Counted from the first letter of the stretch, positions 34,391 to 43,099 are shown. The stretch is 64,000 nucleotides of DNA from Coriobacteriaceae bacterium (GCA_902364645.1 CABJEP010000001.1:240375-304374); one strand, 5' to 3'. Notes: a model not told the origin generated them from the letters alone. Numbers and translations: made by a program.

Positions 34391-35098
34391 TTACTCAGCC
34401 AGGAAGTCGCGCTGGATAGCGGGATCGACCTTGACGCCAGGGCCCATGGTGGAAGACACGGAGATGGACTTGACGTACTTGCCCTTAGCAGAAGAGGGCT
34501 TGACGCGCAGGATCTCGGTGTACAGGGCAGCGTAGTTCTCGACGAGCTGCTGCTCGGTGAAGGACTTCTTGCCCAGGGGCACGTGGCAGATGCCGTAGCG
34601 GTCGGCGCGGTACTCAACGCGGCCAGCCTTGAGCTCGGAGACCATCTTGGCGACGTCCATGGTCACGGTGCCGAGCTTGGGGTTCGGCATGAGGCCACGG
34701 GGACCAAGGATCTTACCGATGCGGCCAACCTTGGCCATCATGTTCGGCGTAGCGATAGCGGCGTCGAAGTTGATCTCGCCCTTCTGAATCTGGGCGACAA
34801 GCTCGTCGGAACCGATGATGTCGGCGCCGGCAGCCTCAGCCTCGCGGGCCTTCTCGCCCTCGGCGAAGACGGCAACACGAACGGTCTTGCCGGTGCCGTG
34901 GGGCAGGGAGATGGAACCACGGATGTTCTGGTCAGCCTTACGAGTATCGATGCCCAGACGGAAGTGGGCCTCGACGGTCTCGTCGAACTTGGCGGTGTCG
35001 AGCTCCTTAATGAGCTTGGCAGCCTGAAGGGGGGTGTAGAGCGTGGCGCGATCGATCTTCTCGGCAGCGGCGTTATAGCTCTTACCATGCTTAGCCAT
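34391..35098 (-). CDS. rplA: 50S ribosomal protein L1
   Basis: 235 residues. The L1 sequence [23 protein letters not shown] and the family motif [15 protein letters not shown] identify it. L1 forms the mobile stalk at the E site and in many bacteria represses its own operon. Start 35098 is chosen since AGGAGG is 8 bases before it; an in-frame ATG two codons earlier is too close. It follows rplK and ends at a strong terminator; rplJ is not next to it, unlike in most bacteria. Confidence 0.97.
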   Translation of the reverse strand: MAKHGKSYNAAAEKIDRATLYTPLQAAKLIKELDTAKFDETVEAHFRLGIDTRKADQNIRGSISLPHGTGKTVRVAVFAEGEKAREAEAAGADIIGSDELVAQIQKGEINFDAAIATPNMMAKVGRIGKILGPRGLMPNPKLGTVTMDVAKMVSELKAGRVEYRADRYGICHVPLGKKSFTEQQLVENYAALYTEILRVKPSSAKGKYVKSISVSSTMGPGVKVDPAIQRDFLAE

Positions 35099-35215
35099 GT
35101 GCATTACCTCCTGTGGTTAAACGGGCGTGAGCCCTCCCACATCGTATCGTGTGCCCTATTGCACACATTTAACGGGCGCCCAGGTCGGAGCACCCGTCGT
35201 TACCATAAGAAATCG

Positions 35216-35644
35216 CTACTCAGCGATGGTGACGCCCATGGAACGGGCGGTACCGGCGATGATCTTCTTGGCGGCGTCAATGTCGTTGGCATTGAGGTCC
35301 GGCATCTTGATCTCGGCGATCTTGGTGAGCTGCTCCTGGGAGAGCTGACCAACCTTGTCGGCCTGGGGCTTAGCGGAACCAGACTTGAGGTTCAGCTCCT
35401 TCTTGATGAGGTGAGCCGCCGGCGGGGTCTTGGTGATGAAGGAGAAGGACTTATCCTCGTAGACAGAGATCTCAACGGGGATGATGTCGCCCTTCTTGTC
35501 CTGCGTCTCGGCGTTAAAGGCCTGGCAGAACTGCATGATGTTCACGCCAGCAGCGCCCAGAGCGGGGCCGACGGGAGGAGCGGGGTTAGCTGCACCAGCA
35601 GGAATCTGGAGCTTAATGACGTTGGCAACCTTCTTCTCAGCCAT
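35216..35644 (-). CDS. rplK: 50S ribosomal protein L11
   Basis: 142 residues. The proline-rich N-terminus ([35 protein letters not shown]) is the thiostrepton-site domain of L11, and the C-terminus binds 23S rRNA near the GTPase centre. It also takes part in the stringent response through RelA. It follows nusG on the same strand. Start 35644 has a GAAAGGA site. Normal length. Confidence 0.97.
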   Translation of the reverse strand: MAEKKVANVIKLQIPAGAANPAPPVGPALGAAGVNIMQFCQAFNAETQDKKGDIIPVEISVYEDKSFSFITKTPPAAHLIKKELNLKSGSAKPQADKVGQLSQEQLTKIAEIKMPDLNANDIDAAKKIIAGTARSMGVTIAE

Positions 35645-35764
35645 GGTCATTCCTTTCGAATCACGAGTGTGAAGTACTTGCTATATCGTAAGCACGCACG
35701 TGTTAGAAGCACTCCTGAGATGAGCAGTCACAGAAGAAGCACGCTCGCGCGAACGGACGAAAAC

Positions 35765-36301
35765 TTAAGCGATGACAGCGACCTGGTTAAAGTCGAGCTC
35801 GACCGGCGTCTCGCGGCCAAAGATCATCAGCGTGACCTTGAGCTTGCCAGCCTCGGTGTTAACCTCGGAGACCTTGCCATCAAAGTCGGTAAGCGGGCCA
35901 TCGGTGACGCGGACGGACGTGCCGACCTGAATATCAACCGAGGTGCGCTTGGGCGAATCGCCCTTACCGGGACGACGAGTCATCTTGTTGTACTCGTCGC
36001 GGGAAAGCGGAGCGGGCTTGCCGTTGCCGCCTAGGAAACCGGTGACGCCGGGCGTGTTGCGAACACACGTCCACGCATCGTCATCCATCTCCATGCGAAC
36101 CAGGACATACCCCGGAAAGATCTTAGAATCCTTGGTCTCGCGCTTGCCACCCTCTTTGATCTCGGTGACGCGCTCCATAGGAATCTCGATATCAAAGATA
36201 CGGTCCTGCATGCCCATAGTCTCGATGCGATGCTCGAGATCGGACTTAACGCGGTTCTCGTATCCAGAGTAAGTGTGAACGACGTACCAACGCTTAGACA
36301 T
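35765..36301 (-). CDS. nusG: Transcription elongation/antitermination factor NusG
   Basis: 178 residues. The NGN domain starts RWYVVHTYSGYENRVKSDLEHRIETM and includes FPGYVLVRMEMDDDAWTCVRNTPGVTGFLG; the KOW domain is VRVTDGPLTDFDGKVSEVN. NusG binds RNA polymerase and links it to Rho or the ribosome. It is 3 bases downstream of secE, the classical pairing. Confidence 0.96.
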   Translation of the reverse strand: MSKRWYVVHTYSGYENRVKSDLEHRIETMGMQDRIFDIEIPMERVTEIKEGGKRETKDSKIFPGYVLVRMEMDDDAWTCVRNTPGVTGFLGGNGKPAPLSRDEYNKMTRRPGKGDSPKRTSVDIQVGTSVRVTDGPLTDFDGKVSEVNTEAGKLKVTLMIFGRETPVELDFNQVAVIA

Positions 36302-36304
36302 GGT

Positions 36305-36643
36305 TTAGCCCCTCAATCCAGAGAACAGAGCAAGAGCCTCGCCAAAGCCAGCATCGAGCAGAGCGATGACGACGCCGACGACGATCAGAGAAGCGCAAAC
36401 GACGACCGAGTAGTTCACGAGCTCCTTCTTATCGGGCCACGTGACACGCTTCATCTCGGACTTCACCGAAGCGAAATACTTCTTGGTGCGGGCGAAGAAA
36501 CCAGGCTTCTCGTTCTTCTTAGACTTCGCAGCCTTCTCGCTCTTCTTGGCAACGGCCTTCTTGGCCTCAACCTTGGAGTTGGCGGCAGCGTTGTTGGCAG
36601 GCGCCTGCTGCTGTGCCTTCTTCTTGTTCTTCTTGTTGGCCAT
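36305..36643 (-). CDS. secE: Preprotein translocase subunit SecE
   Basis: 112 residues. A Lys/Ala-rich N-terminal half of about 50 residues precedes the conserved core (FFARTKKYFASVKSEMKRVTWPDKKELVNYS) and one membrane helix (VVVCASLIVVGVVIALLDAGF). It stabilises SecY in the translocon. Length is above the Gram-positive norm of about 60 because of the basic extension, as in other actinobacterial SecE. Operon with nusG. Confidence 0.95.
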   Translation of the reverse strand: MANKKNKKKAQQQAPANNAAANSKVEAKKAVAKKSEKAAKSKKNEKPGFFARTKKYFASVKSEMKRVTWPDKKELVNYSVVVCASLIVVGVVIALLDAGFGEALALFSGLRG

Positions 36644-36719
36644 TTGGGTTACCTCCGCGCAATGCGCTTATACATGAGTAAACCGTAAGCCCCCAAGTGG
36701 GAGCTTACGGAATAATGAC

Positions 36720-36795
36720 TGGCACGCCAGGAAGGACTCGAACCCTCAACACTCGGTTTTGGAGACCGATGCTCTACCAATTGAACTACTGGCGT
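36720..36795 (-). tRNA. tRNA-Trp (CCA)
   Basis: Seven-base acceptor stem ACGCCAG/CTGGCGT, anticodon loop CTCCAAA giving CCA, T-loop GTTCGAGTC, and encoded 3' CCA. It sits between rpmG and secE. Confidence 0.95.
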
Positions 36796-36808
36796 ATATG
36801 ACTAGAGA

Positions 36809-36958
36809 CTAGCGAGTCTCTTTGTGCAGCGTGTGGTGACGGCACCAGGGGCAATACTTCTTGATCTCCATACGATCAGGCATGGTCGACTTGTTCTTGG
36901 TGGTCGTATAGTTGCGGCGCTTGCACTCAGTGCACGCAAGAGTAACTAGAGTACGCAT
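36809..36958 (-). CDS. rpmG: 50S ribosomal protein L33
   Basis: 49 residues, [23 protein letters not shown] onward, with both CxxC zinc pairs (CTEC near the start and CPWC near residue 36). This is the zinc-ribbon (C+) form of L33. It begins the block rpmG, tRNA-Trp, secE, nusG, rplK, rplA. A clear promoter (TTGACA, 18 bases, TAAAGT) lies at 37034-37005. The gene is often missed by length filters. Confidence 0.95.
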   Translation of the reverse strand: MRTLVTLACTECKRRNYTTTKNKSTMPDRMEIKKYCPWCRHHTLHKETR

Positions 36959-37004
36959 GTATCCTGAACCTTTCATTTCCGCCCCGTACGGGCACGAATT
37001 GTTA

Positions 37005-37034
37005 CTTTATCAGCTCCACGTAAGTGCTGTCAAT
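37005..37034 (-). promoter_or_regulatory. Promoter of the rpmG-secE-nusG-rplKA block
   Basis: -35 TTGACA (37034-37029), 18-base spacer, -10 TAAAGT (37010-37005). Just upstream is GAGGTTTTCA, shared with the tRNA promoter at 38864. Confidence 0.75.
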
Positions 37035-37174
37035 GAAAACCTCGAGTCAATTGGTTCTCGGTGGATCCATTCATATTTGGAACACATCAATGAAGCCATC
37101 GAGATCTAATCGACGGTGCATCCAGGACCATTATCGATCCTCTCGACACCAGCAACGGCTCAATATCCATTGCA

Positions 37175-37210
37175 CAAAAGAACCCGGCACCCAAATAAGT
37201 GCCGGGTTCT
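37175..37210 (-). terminator. Terminator after tuf
   Basis: Arms AGAACCCGGCAC and GTGCCGGGTTCT; minus-strand read ends in TTCTTTTGTG. Confidence 0.88.
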
Positions 37211-37237
37211 CTAAGTCAGCTATATCAAAGAGCTAAT

Positions 37238-38428
37238 TTACTCAATGATCGTGGAGACGATGCCCGAACCGACGGTGTGGCCACCCTCGCGGATAGCGAA
37301 GCGCAGGCCCTCCTCCATGGCGATCGGGTGGATGAGGTCGCCCTCGATGGTGATGTGGTCACCAGGCATAGCCATCTCGGTGCCCTCGGGGAGCTTGACC
37401 GTACCGGTAACGTCGGTGGTACGGAAGTAGAACTGAGGACGATAACCATCGAAGAACGGGGTATGACGGCCGCCCTCCTCCTTGGTCAGAACGTAGATCT
37501 CACCGGTGAACTTGGTGTGCGGGGTAACCGAACCGGGCTTGCAGAGAACCTGGCCGCGCTCGATGTCCTCGCGCTTGATGCCGCGGAGCAGCAGACCGAC
37601 GTTGTCGCCAGCCTCGCAGAAGTCCATGGACTTACGGAACATCTCGATACCGGTAACGACGGTGTTCTGGGTATCCTTGATGCCGACGATCTCGACGGGC
37701 TCGTTGAGCTTGAGCTCACCGCGCTCGACACGGCCGGTAGCAACGGTACCACGGCCGGAGATGGTCATAACGTCCTCAACGGCCATCAGGAACGGGAGGT
37801 CGTTGTTACGAGCAGGCGTCGGGATGTACTCGTCGACGGCGTTCATGAGCTCGCGGATAGCGTCCATCCACTTGGCGTCGCCCTCGAGAGCGCCCAGAGC
37901 GGAACCACGGATGACGGGGATGTCGTCGCCGGGGAAATCGTACTCGGAGAGGAGCTCACGGGTCTCCATCTCGACGAGGTCGATAAGCTCGTCATCGTCG
38001 ACCATGTCGCACTTGTTCAGGAAGACGACGATGTAGGGAACGCCGACCTGACGGGCGAGCAGGATGTGCTCGCGAGTCTGAGCCATGGGGCCGTCGGTAG
38101 CAGCGATGACCAGGATAGCGCCGTCCATCTGAGCAGCGCCGGAGATCATGTTCTTGACGTAGTCAGCGTGGCCCGGGCAGTCAACGTGAGCGTAGTGACG
38201 GGAAGCGGTCTCGTACTCGACGTGGGAGACGGAGATCGTAATGCCGCGCTCGCGCTCCTCGGGAGCCTTGTCGATGTTCTCGAACGCAGTGAAGTCAGCC
38301 TTGCAGCCCTCGGTCTCGGAGAGAACCTTGGTGATGGCGGCGGTCAGCGTGGTCTTGCCGTGGTCGACGTGACCAATGGTGCCGATGTTAACATGCGGCT
38401 TAGTGCGCTCAAACTTCTCTTTGGCCAT
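37238..38428 (-). CDS. tuf: Elongation factor Tu
   Basis: 396 residues. All GTPase motifs are present: [25 protein letters not shown]. It carries aminoacyl-tRNA to the ribosome. [24 protein letters not shown] is the standard start, with GAGGAGGG upstream. It follows three tRNA genes on the same strand and probably shares their promoter at 38864, as in the tRNA-tufB operons of other bacteria. Confidence 0.98.
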   Translation of the reverse strand: MAKEKFERTKPHVNIGTIGHVDHGKTTLTAAITKVLSETEGCKADFTAFENIDKAPEERERGITISVSHVEYETASRHYAHVDCPGHADYVKNMISGAAQMDGAILVIAATDGPMAQTREHILLARQVGVPYIVVFLNKCDMVDDDELIDLVEMETRELLSEYDFPGDDIPVIRGSALGALEGDAKWMDAIRELMNAVDEYIPTPARNNDLPFLMAVEDVMTISGRGTVATGRVERGELKLNEPVEIVGIKDTQNTVVTGIEMFRKSMDFCEAGDNVGLLLRGIKREDIERGQVLCKPGSVTPHTKFTGEIYVLTKEEGGRHTPFFDGYRPQFYFRTTDVTGTVKLPEGTEMAMPGDHITIEGDLIHPIAMEEGLRFAIREGGHTVGSGIVSTIIE

Positions 38429-38524
38429 AAAGCCCTCCTCTTAACAGGTCGTCCCCGGACGGGACTTTGCCTTTATACCATAGTGGCCTCTCAACATACT
38501 ATTGAGAAGCCACCGTGTTACCTA

Positions 38525-38601
38525 TGGTAGCGGTGACTGGATTCGAACCAGTGACGCCACGGGTATGAACCGTGTGCTCTAACCAACTGAGCTACACCGC
38601 C
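38525..38601 (-). tRNA. tRNA-Met (CAT), elongator type
   Basis: Anticodon loop TTCATAC in a CACGG/CCGTG stem, T-loop TTCGAAT, encoded CCA. It has a G-U pair at the acceptor end and lacks the three-GC anticodon stem of initiator tRNA. Confidence 0.93.
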
Positions 38602-38604
38602 GGA

Positions 38605-38680
38605 TGGAGCCTGCAACCAGACTTGAACTGGTGACCTCTTCGTTACCAACGAAGTGCTCTACCGACTGAGCTATACAGGC
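38605..38680 (-). tRNA. tRNA-Thr (GGT)
   Basis: Anticodon loop TTGGTAA in CTTCG/CGAAG, T-loop TTCAAGT, encoded CCA. Confidence 0.95.
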
Positions 38681-38690
38681 ACTTGACGGG

Positions 38691-38772
38691 TGGGAGCTAT
38701 AGGATTCGAACCTATGTAGGCAGAGCCAACGGGTTTACAGCCCGTCCCCATTAACCACTCGGGCAAACTCCC
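38691..38772 (-). tRNA. tRNA-Tyr (GTA)
   Basis: Anticodon loop CTGTAAA, long variable arm, acceptor GGGAGTT/AGCTCCC. The 3' end reads ACCC, so CCA is not fully encoded, unlike its neighbours. Confidence 0.93.
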
Positions 38773-38834
38773 AATCGTTCAAGTATCCGCAGGTCCTTTG
38801 GTCTTTTGGACCGCCGCCCCCGCGAACGAAAAAG

Positions 38835-38864
38835 ATAATACGATGCAACCTTGGGGGCTGTCAA
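38835..38864 (-). promoter_or_regulatory. Promoter of the tRNA-Tyr/Thr/Met-tuf operon
   Basis: -35 TTGACA (38864-38859), 18-base spacer, -10 TATTAT (38840-38835), preceded by GAGGTTTTCG. Confidence 0.8.
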
Positions 38865-39078
38865 CGAAAACCTCTAGATACACGGTTCCGGGCGTATCTA
38901 TATAGCCGTGACCTGCGGTTTTATTGAGTTTGGATATGAAGGACGGTGGTTTTGGATACAGAGGTGACATTTCCCAAGGTAACACTTTGGCGTAGTGGAG
39001 TACACCTTCAGGATCGAACTTCGATAACAGCCTATTTGCACCTATATATAGGTCGAGATCGGGCTTCCGTGGCAGATT

Positions 39079-39222
39079 CGAGCGTGGATTTTCTTCCGTT
39101 TGAAATCGAGCGTGGACAATCTCCCACTATTGGCGTGCCCCCAAGGCCAAAGTGGCAGATTATCCACGATCATTCACTAAGCGGGAGATTTTCCACGCTC
39201 GTACGTCCGATAATCCACGCTC
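39079..39222. repeat. Cluster of family B half-sites
   Basis: Five half-sites of the GAGCGTGGATAATCTCCC type: two forward (39080, 39108) and three reverse (ending about 39168, 39201, 39222), forming overlapping palindromes. Confidence 0.75.
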
Positions 39223-39253
39223 AGGGGGGGGCAGCCGAGCTCGACACGGCTTT

Positions 39254-39472
39254 TGTCTCGATCTGTAACATATAGAGAACATTTTCTCCCCTATCTGTTA
39301 CAGGTCGAGATATTACGCAGAGACCCCAGCTTACGTCTCAATCTGTAACAGTAAGAACGGTTTTCAGCCTCTTCGTGTTACAGACCGAGATGTTATCGTC
39401 CGTCCCTTGGCAATGTCTCGATCTGTAACAATAAGGAGGGTCTTCAGCCCGCCCGTGTTACAGATCGAGACA
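39254..39472. repeat. Three tandem family C palindromes
   Basis: Units at 39255-39311, 39335-39391 and 39414-39472, each with TCTCRATCTGTAACA and TGTTACAGRYCGAGA arms and about 25 variable bases between. Confidence 0.88.
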
Positions 39473-39525
39473 AACCTAAAGCCTGGTGGGAGTCAAACCC
39501 GCTGACATGTCAACATAAATAGAAA

Positions 39526-39556
39526 CGGGCCCTGTCCCATATAGAGACAGAGCCCG
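39526..39556 (-). terminator. Terminator of tRNA-Thr(TGT)
   Basis: CGGGCTCTGTC and GACAGGGCCCG (minus strand) followed by TTTCTATTT. Confidence 0.8.
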
Positions 39557-39565
39557 AAACTCTCA

Positions 39566-39640
39566 TGGAGCCAGTGACAGGAATCGAACCTGCAACCCAC
39601 TGATTACAAATCAGTTGCGCTACCGTTGCGCCACACTGGC
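39566..39640 (-). tRNA. tRNA-Thr (TGT)
   Basis: Anticodon loop TTTGTAA in ACTGA/TCAGT, T-loop TTCGATT, acceptor GCCAGTG/CACTGGC, encoded CCA. It stands alone. Confidence 0.94.
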
Positions 39641-39724
39641 ACACTTGGCGCTTTCGCGCGAAGCCAATTAAGAATAAAGGAATTGCTGACAAGGCGCAAC
39701 AGACCCTTTGACCGACCACATCTC

Positions 39725-39822
39725 AAAACTATTCGTCAGAACGAATAGTTTTATCCGTTCGCCAAAACAAAAAACTATTCGTTTTGGCGACGGCAACCCA
39801 CAGTCCATTGATTACAAATCAA
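39725..39822. repeat. AAAACTATTCGT palindromes and a tRNA-Thr-like scrap
   Basis: AAAACTATTCGT (39725-39736) faces ACGAATAGTTTT (39741-39752). A second palindrome CGCCAAAAC/GTTTTGGCG (39760-39789) encloses another AACTATTCG. Right after it GCAACCCAC and TGATTACAAATCA (39793-39822) repeat the anticodon-arm side of tRNA-Thr(TGT), with a short insert. Confidence 0.6.
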
Positions 39823-39863
39823 CGGGCCGGCCAATTGGAAAACGGGTCTCTATGGATAATCCC

Positions 39864-40541
39864 CTACCGTCCGCGCAGGGCCTTGAGCTTGGCCAGGGCA
39901 TCGGGACTCAGGCGGCTGCCCAGAGTCATCTTGATCTGCGGAGCTTCCTCTGCCTCGTGAACGTCGTTGTCGATCTGTTTGATCTCGTCCACCAGCATAC
40001 GGCTCGAGATGCGCGTGACGCCCTTGCCCATGACGACGGCCTGTATTGTGCCGTCACTCGATACCACGGAGCACGCGCGGCCTTCCTCACGCGCCTCGAT
40101 GCAGAGCTTCTGCACCACGGTATCGGCAGAGACGCCCGTCGGCGAGAACTCGATGCGCACGCCGCGGGCCGGTAGGTTGGGGCGCTCGTTGGAGATGTTG
40201 CCCGCGCCGTCGAACACGATCACGGCCTCGTAACGGCCCTGGGCAAACGCCGCGACATCGTTGATAAGCGCAGTACGAGCCATATCGTGGACGTCGCTGG
40301 AATATGGATCGTCGGAATGGTCGTAGACGAGCTTTTCGTAGCGCGGCGTGCAGTGAATCACGTTGTAGCCGTCGACCACCAGCAGCTCGGGCTTATTGGA
40401 GTGCACCGTCGAGACCGGGTCGGCGATAGCCTGCGCAAACGCATTGCCGCCCACGCCATAGGTCGCGGCCGAAACAATTGGCTTGGCCGAGCCCTCGCCA
40501 AAGCGCTTGGCCTTGGACTTGGCGCGGTTCTTCTTGGACAT
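39864..40541 (-). CDS. NYN-domain (YacP/Rae1-like) putative ribonuclease
   Basis: 225 residues. From about 50 on it reads LLVVDGYNVIHCTP, then VIVFDGAGN and ACSVVSSDGTIQ, the Asp-rich PIN-like NYN fold. YacP/Rae1 of Bacillus cleaves mRNA in the ribosomal A site, and usually lies next to cysS and rlmB as here. The N-terminal 45 residues are basic and low in conservation. Start 40541 has an AGGAGTAG-like site; it begins 3 bases after rlmB. Confidence 0.85.
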   Translation of the reverse strand: MSKKNRAKSKAKRFGEGSAKPIVSAATYGVGGNAFAQAIADPVSTVHSNKPELLVVDGYNVIHCTPRYEKLVYDHSDDPYSSDVHDMARTALINDVAAFAQGRYEAVIVFDGAGNISNERPNLPARGVRIEFSPTGVSADTVVQKLCIEAREEGRACSVVSSDGTIQAVVMGKGVTRISSRMLVDEIKQIDNDVHEAEEAPQIKMTLGSRLSPDALAKLKALRGR

Positions 40542-40544
40542 GCG

Positions 40545-41465
40545 CTACTCCTCCCCCATGAGCTCGCCGGCATTGCGGCGCAGCCACTCAAAGCACAGCG
40601 CGGTGGTCGCCTGGGCCACATTGAGACTCTCGGTCATGCCGCGCTGGGGAAGCTTGGTCAAAAAGTCGCATTTCTCGAGCACCAGGCGCGAGATGCCGTC
40701 GCCCTCGGAGCCCATGACGAGCGCAACGCGGCCCTCAAAGGGAGCATCCCAGCAGCTGCCCTTGGCGTGCTCGGAAGCACCGCTCACCCAAAAGCCGGCG
40801 GCCTTGAGGTCGTCAAGCGCTCGGGCGATATTGGGAACCTGCGCGATGGGCAGGTGCATGACGGCACCAGCAGAGGTTTTGTAGCTGCCCACGGTCACAC
40901 CGGCGGCGCGCTTGTTTGCAATGATGACGCCCGCCGCGCCCACGACCTCGGCGGAGCGCACGATCGCACCAAAGTTGCCATCGTCGGTCACATGGTCGAG
41001 CACGACGACGAGCGCCGGTCCGTCACCCGCGCGATCGAGGATATCGGCGACATCAGCATAGGGGAAATTACCCACCTCGAGCGCAATGCCCTGGTGAGCG
41101 CCATGGCTCGACAGCGCATCGAGCTGCGCGCGCGGCACATACTTAATGCGGGCACCCGCGGCGTTGAGGTCATCGACCAGGCGCGACAAGGCGGCATCGC
41201 GCTCCCCGCCCTCGGCGATGAGCGCGCACTTGATGGGAAAACCAGTGCGCAGCGCCTCGGCGGCAGCACGACGACCTTCGATAAACTCGCCCTTGGGGAC
41301 CTGAATGTTGTCGCGGTTGCGATCTCGCTGCGAACGCGCAGCCTGGGCTTGGGAGCGCTCGCGCTGGTCCTTGGAAGCGGCAGCGCGGTCATTGCGGCGA
41401 ATCGGGCGCGAGCCAGAAGCAGCCTGTTTGCCACCACGAGGCGCACACTTGCGATTGTCGGCCAT
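40545..41465 (-). CDS. rlmB: 23S rRNA (guanosine-2'-O-) methyltransferase, RlmB type
   Basis: 306 residues. A basic N-terminal tail (about 65 residues) precedes the substrate-binding domain (GEFIEGRRAAAEAL) and the SPOUT knot with motifs DDGNFGAIVRSAEVVGA, LVMGSEGDGISRLVLEKCD and LPQRGMTESLNVAQA. It methylates G2251 or a related site in 23S rRNA; TrmH-family paralogues look alike. Start 41465 is set by TAGGAGG. Between it and cysS lies a 103-base perfect-rod hairpin. Confidence 0.9.
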   Translation of the reverse strand: MADNRKCAPRGGKQAASGSRPIRRNDRAAASKDQRERSQAQAARSQRDRNRDNIQVPKGEFIEGRRAAAEALRTGFPIKCALIAEGGERDAALSRLVDDLNAAGARIKYVPRAQLDALSSHGAHQGIALEVGNFPYADVADILDRAGDGPALVVVLDHVTDDGNFGAIVRSAEVVGAAGVIIANKRAAGVTVGSYKTSAGAVMHLPIAQVPNIARALDDLKAAGFWVSGASEHAKGSCWDAPFEGRVALVMGSEGDGISRLVLEKCDFLTKLPQRGMTESLNVAQATTALCFEWLRRNAGELMGEE

Positions 41466-41507
41466 AAAGCGACCTCCTAAATACAACTATCAAACGAAAC
41501 AAATAGA

Positions 41508-41610
41508 CCGACCGCCCGAGGTGCGGCAGATTGCCTTGAAAGAGAAGGGCATAGACCTTGAGGTCATGCCCGACGATTGAAAGGCAAGGTGCCGTGGCTC
41601 GGGCGGTCGG
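41508..41610 (-). ncRNA. Long rod-like hairpin between cysS and rlmB
   Basis: Outer arms CCGACCGCCCGAG (41508-41520) and CTCGGGCGGTCGG (41598-41610), then TGCGGCA/TGCCGT, then TTGCCTT (41531-41537)/AAGGCAA (41581-41587), then an inner stem GGGCAT-A-GACC/GGTCATGCCC (41547-41571) with loop TTGA. It forms a nearly continuous rod. The function is unknown; it may be a terminator, processing site or small RNA. Confidence 0.65.
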
Positions 41611-41632
41611 GTGCTTGGAAAACCCGCAGGGA

Positions 41633-43099
41633 TTAGAGAGTCTTAATACGAGTGCCGGCGGCCGTATCTTCAATCGTCAGACCCAAGTCCTTGAGCTGGT
41701 CGCGGATGGCGTCTGCCAGATCCCAGTTCTTGGCGGCACGGGCATCGGCGCGAGCCTCGAGAATCTTGGCAGCGGCCTCATCCACGTCGTCACCAATGTA
41801 GGCAACCAAACCGGCGGCAACGCCCAGCAGGCCAAGCGGCAGCTCGACTTTGGGCTCGGGAAGCACAACGCCAAACGTATCGAGCAGCTCGACCAGCGTA
41901 TCGGCGGCGGCAAGCGCGGCGGCCTTGTCGGCAGCGTCGCCCGCCTGCTCCAGGTACTGGTTGCACTCGGTCACAAAGCCAAAGACAGCACCCATGGCAC
42001 CGGCAGTGTTAAAGTCGTCGTCCATGCACTCCTTAAAGGCGGCACGGGTCTCGGCGGCCTTGGCGGCAAACGCCTCAGATGCTGCCTCATCGGCATCGGC
42101 CGCCGCATGGTTCGCGGCCCAGCGCAGGTTCTCGACCGTACCGGCGATACGCGTAAGCGAGTTCTCGGCACCCTCCAGGCGCTCCCAAGAAAAGTCGAGC
42201 GGCGAGCGATAGCTCGTCTGCAGCATCAGCAGGCGCAGGGCCGCAGCAGAGTGCTGTTCGAGCACCTCGGCCAGCGTAAAGAAGTTTCCGAGCGACTTGG
42301 ACATCTTCTCGCCGTCTACCAGCAGCATGCCCGTGTGCATCCAGGTGTTGGAGAAACCCTGGTGCCAGGCGCAGGTGGCCTGGGCACACTCGTTCTCGTG
42401 ATGCGGGAAGGCAAGGTCGGAGCCGCCGCCGTGGATGTCGATCGGGGTGCCCAGGTAGCGATGCACCATGGCGGCGCACTCGGTGTGCCAACCGGGACGG
42501 CCTTCGCCCCAGGGGCTCGGCCAGCTGGGCTCGCCGGGCTTGGCGGCCTTCCACAGGGCAAAGTCGAGCGGGTCGTTCTTGTCCTCGTTCTCCTCGATGC
42601 GCGCGCCAACCATCAGATCGTCGATGTTGCGGCCCGAAACCTGACCATAGTTGGGATCGCTGCGCACGGCAAAGTACACGTCGCCGTTATCGGCGGCGTA
42701 GGCATGGCCCTGCTCGATAAGCGTCTTGATCATAGCGATCATGGGGCCGATCTCCTTGGTGGCGCGGGGGCGCACATCGGGATCGAGCACGTTGGCGGCG
42801 CGCATGACGCCGATGAACTTGTCGGAGAACTCCGTCGCGACCTCGGCGGCCGTTCGGCCCTGCTCGTTGGCGCGCTTGATGATCTTGTCATCGACATCGG
42901 TGAGGTTCTGGGCGAACGTGACCTCGTAGCCGCTCGCGATGAGCCAGCGGCGAATCACGTCAAAGCTGATGAACGTGCGGGCATTGCCGATGTGGATGTT
43001 GTCGTAGACCGTGGGGCCGCACACGTACATGCGGACCTTGCCGGACTCGATGGGCTGGAACTCTTCCTTTTTATGGGTAGCGCTGTTGTAGATACGCAT
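41633..43099 (-). CDS. cysS: Cysteinyl-tRNA synthetase
   Basis: 488 residues, class I synthetase. CGPTVYDNIHIGNART holds the zinc Cys and the HIGH-like motif; KMSKSLGN is the KMSKS loop; WHTECAAM and HHENECAQ bind zinc. It charges tRNA-Cys. The C-terminal 100 residues are the anticodon-binding part. It follows ispF by 3 bases in a disA-ispD-ispF-cysS-rlmB-NYN run, a familiar order in Gram-positives. Confidence 0.96.
   Translation of the reverse strand: MRIYNSATHKKEEFQPIESGKVRMYVCGPTVYDNIHIGNARTFISFDVIRRWLIASGYEVTFAQNLTDVDDKIIKRANEQGRTAAEVATEFSDKFIGVMRAANVLDPDVRPRATKEIGPMIAMIKTLIEQGHAYAADNGDVYFAVRSDPNYGQVSGRNIDDLMVGARIEENEDKNDPLDFALWKAAKPGEPSWPSPWGEGRPGWHTECAAMVHRYLGTPIDIHGGGSDLAFPHHENECAQATCAWHQGFSNTWMHTGMLLVDGEKMSKSLGNFFTLAEVLEQHSAAALRLLMLQTSYRSPLDFSWERLEGAENSLTRIAGTVENLRWAANHAAADADEAASEAFAAKAAETRAAFKECMDDDFNTAGAMGAVFGFVTECNQYLEQAGDAADKAAALAAADTLVELLDTFGVVLPEPKVELPLGLLGVAAGLVAYIGDDVDEAAAKILEARADARAAKNWDLADAIRDQLKDLGLTIEDTAAGTRIKTL

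Larger units (their letters stand above)
38773..39565. other. Repeat-rich gap between tRNA clusters
   Basis: No gene is supported. The gap holds the tRNA-tuf promoter (38835-38864), family B half-sites (39079-39222), three tandem family C palindromes (39254-39472) and the tRNA-Thr terminator (39526-39556). A 109-codon open frame at 38946 is made of repeat sequence and has no ribosome site. Confidence 0.7.

Noticed and set aside
38946..39275. 109-codon frame in the tRNA gap
   Set aside because: It consists of family B repeat sequence and has no ribosome site.
39254..39472. Tandem hairpins as a possible CRISPR array
   Set aside because: Repeats are inverted arms of palindromes rather than direct repeats with unique spacers, and no cas genes are near.
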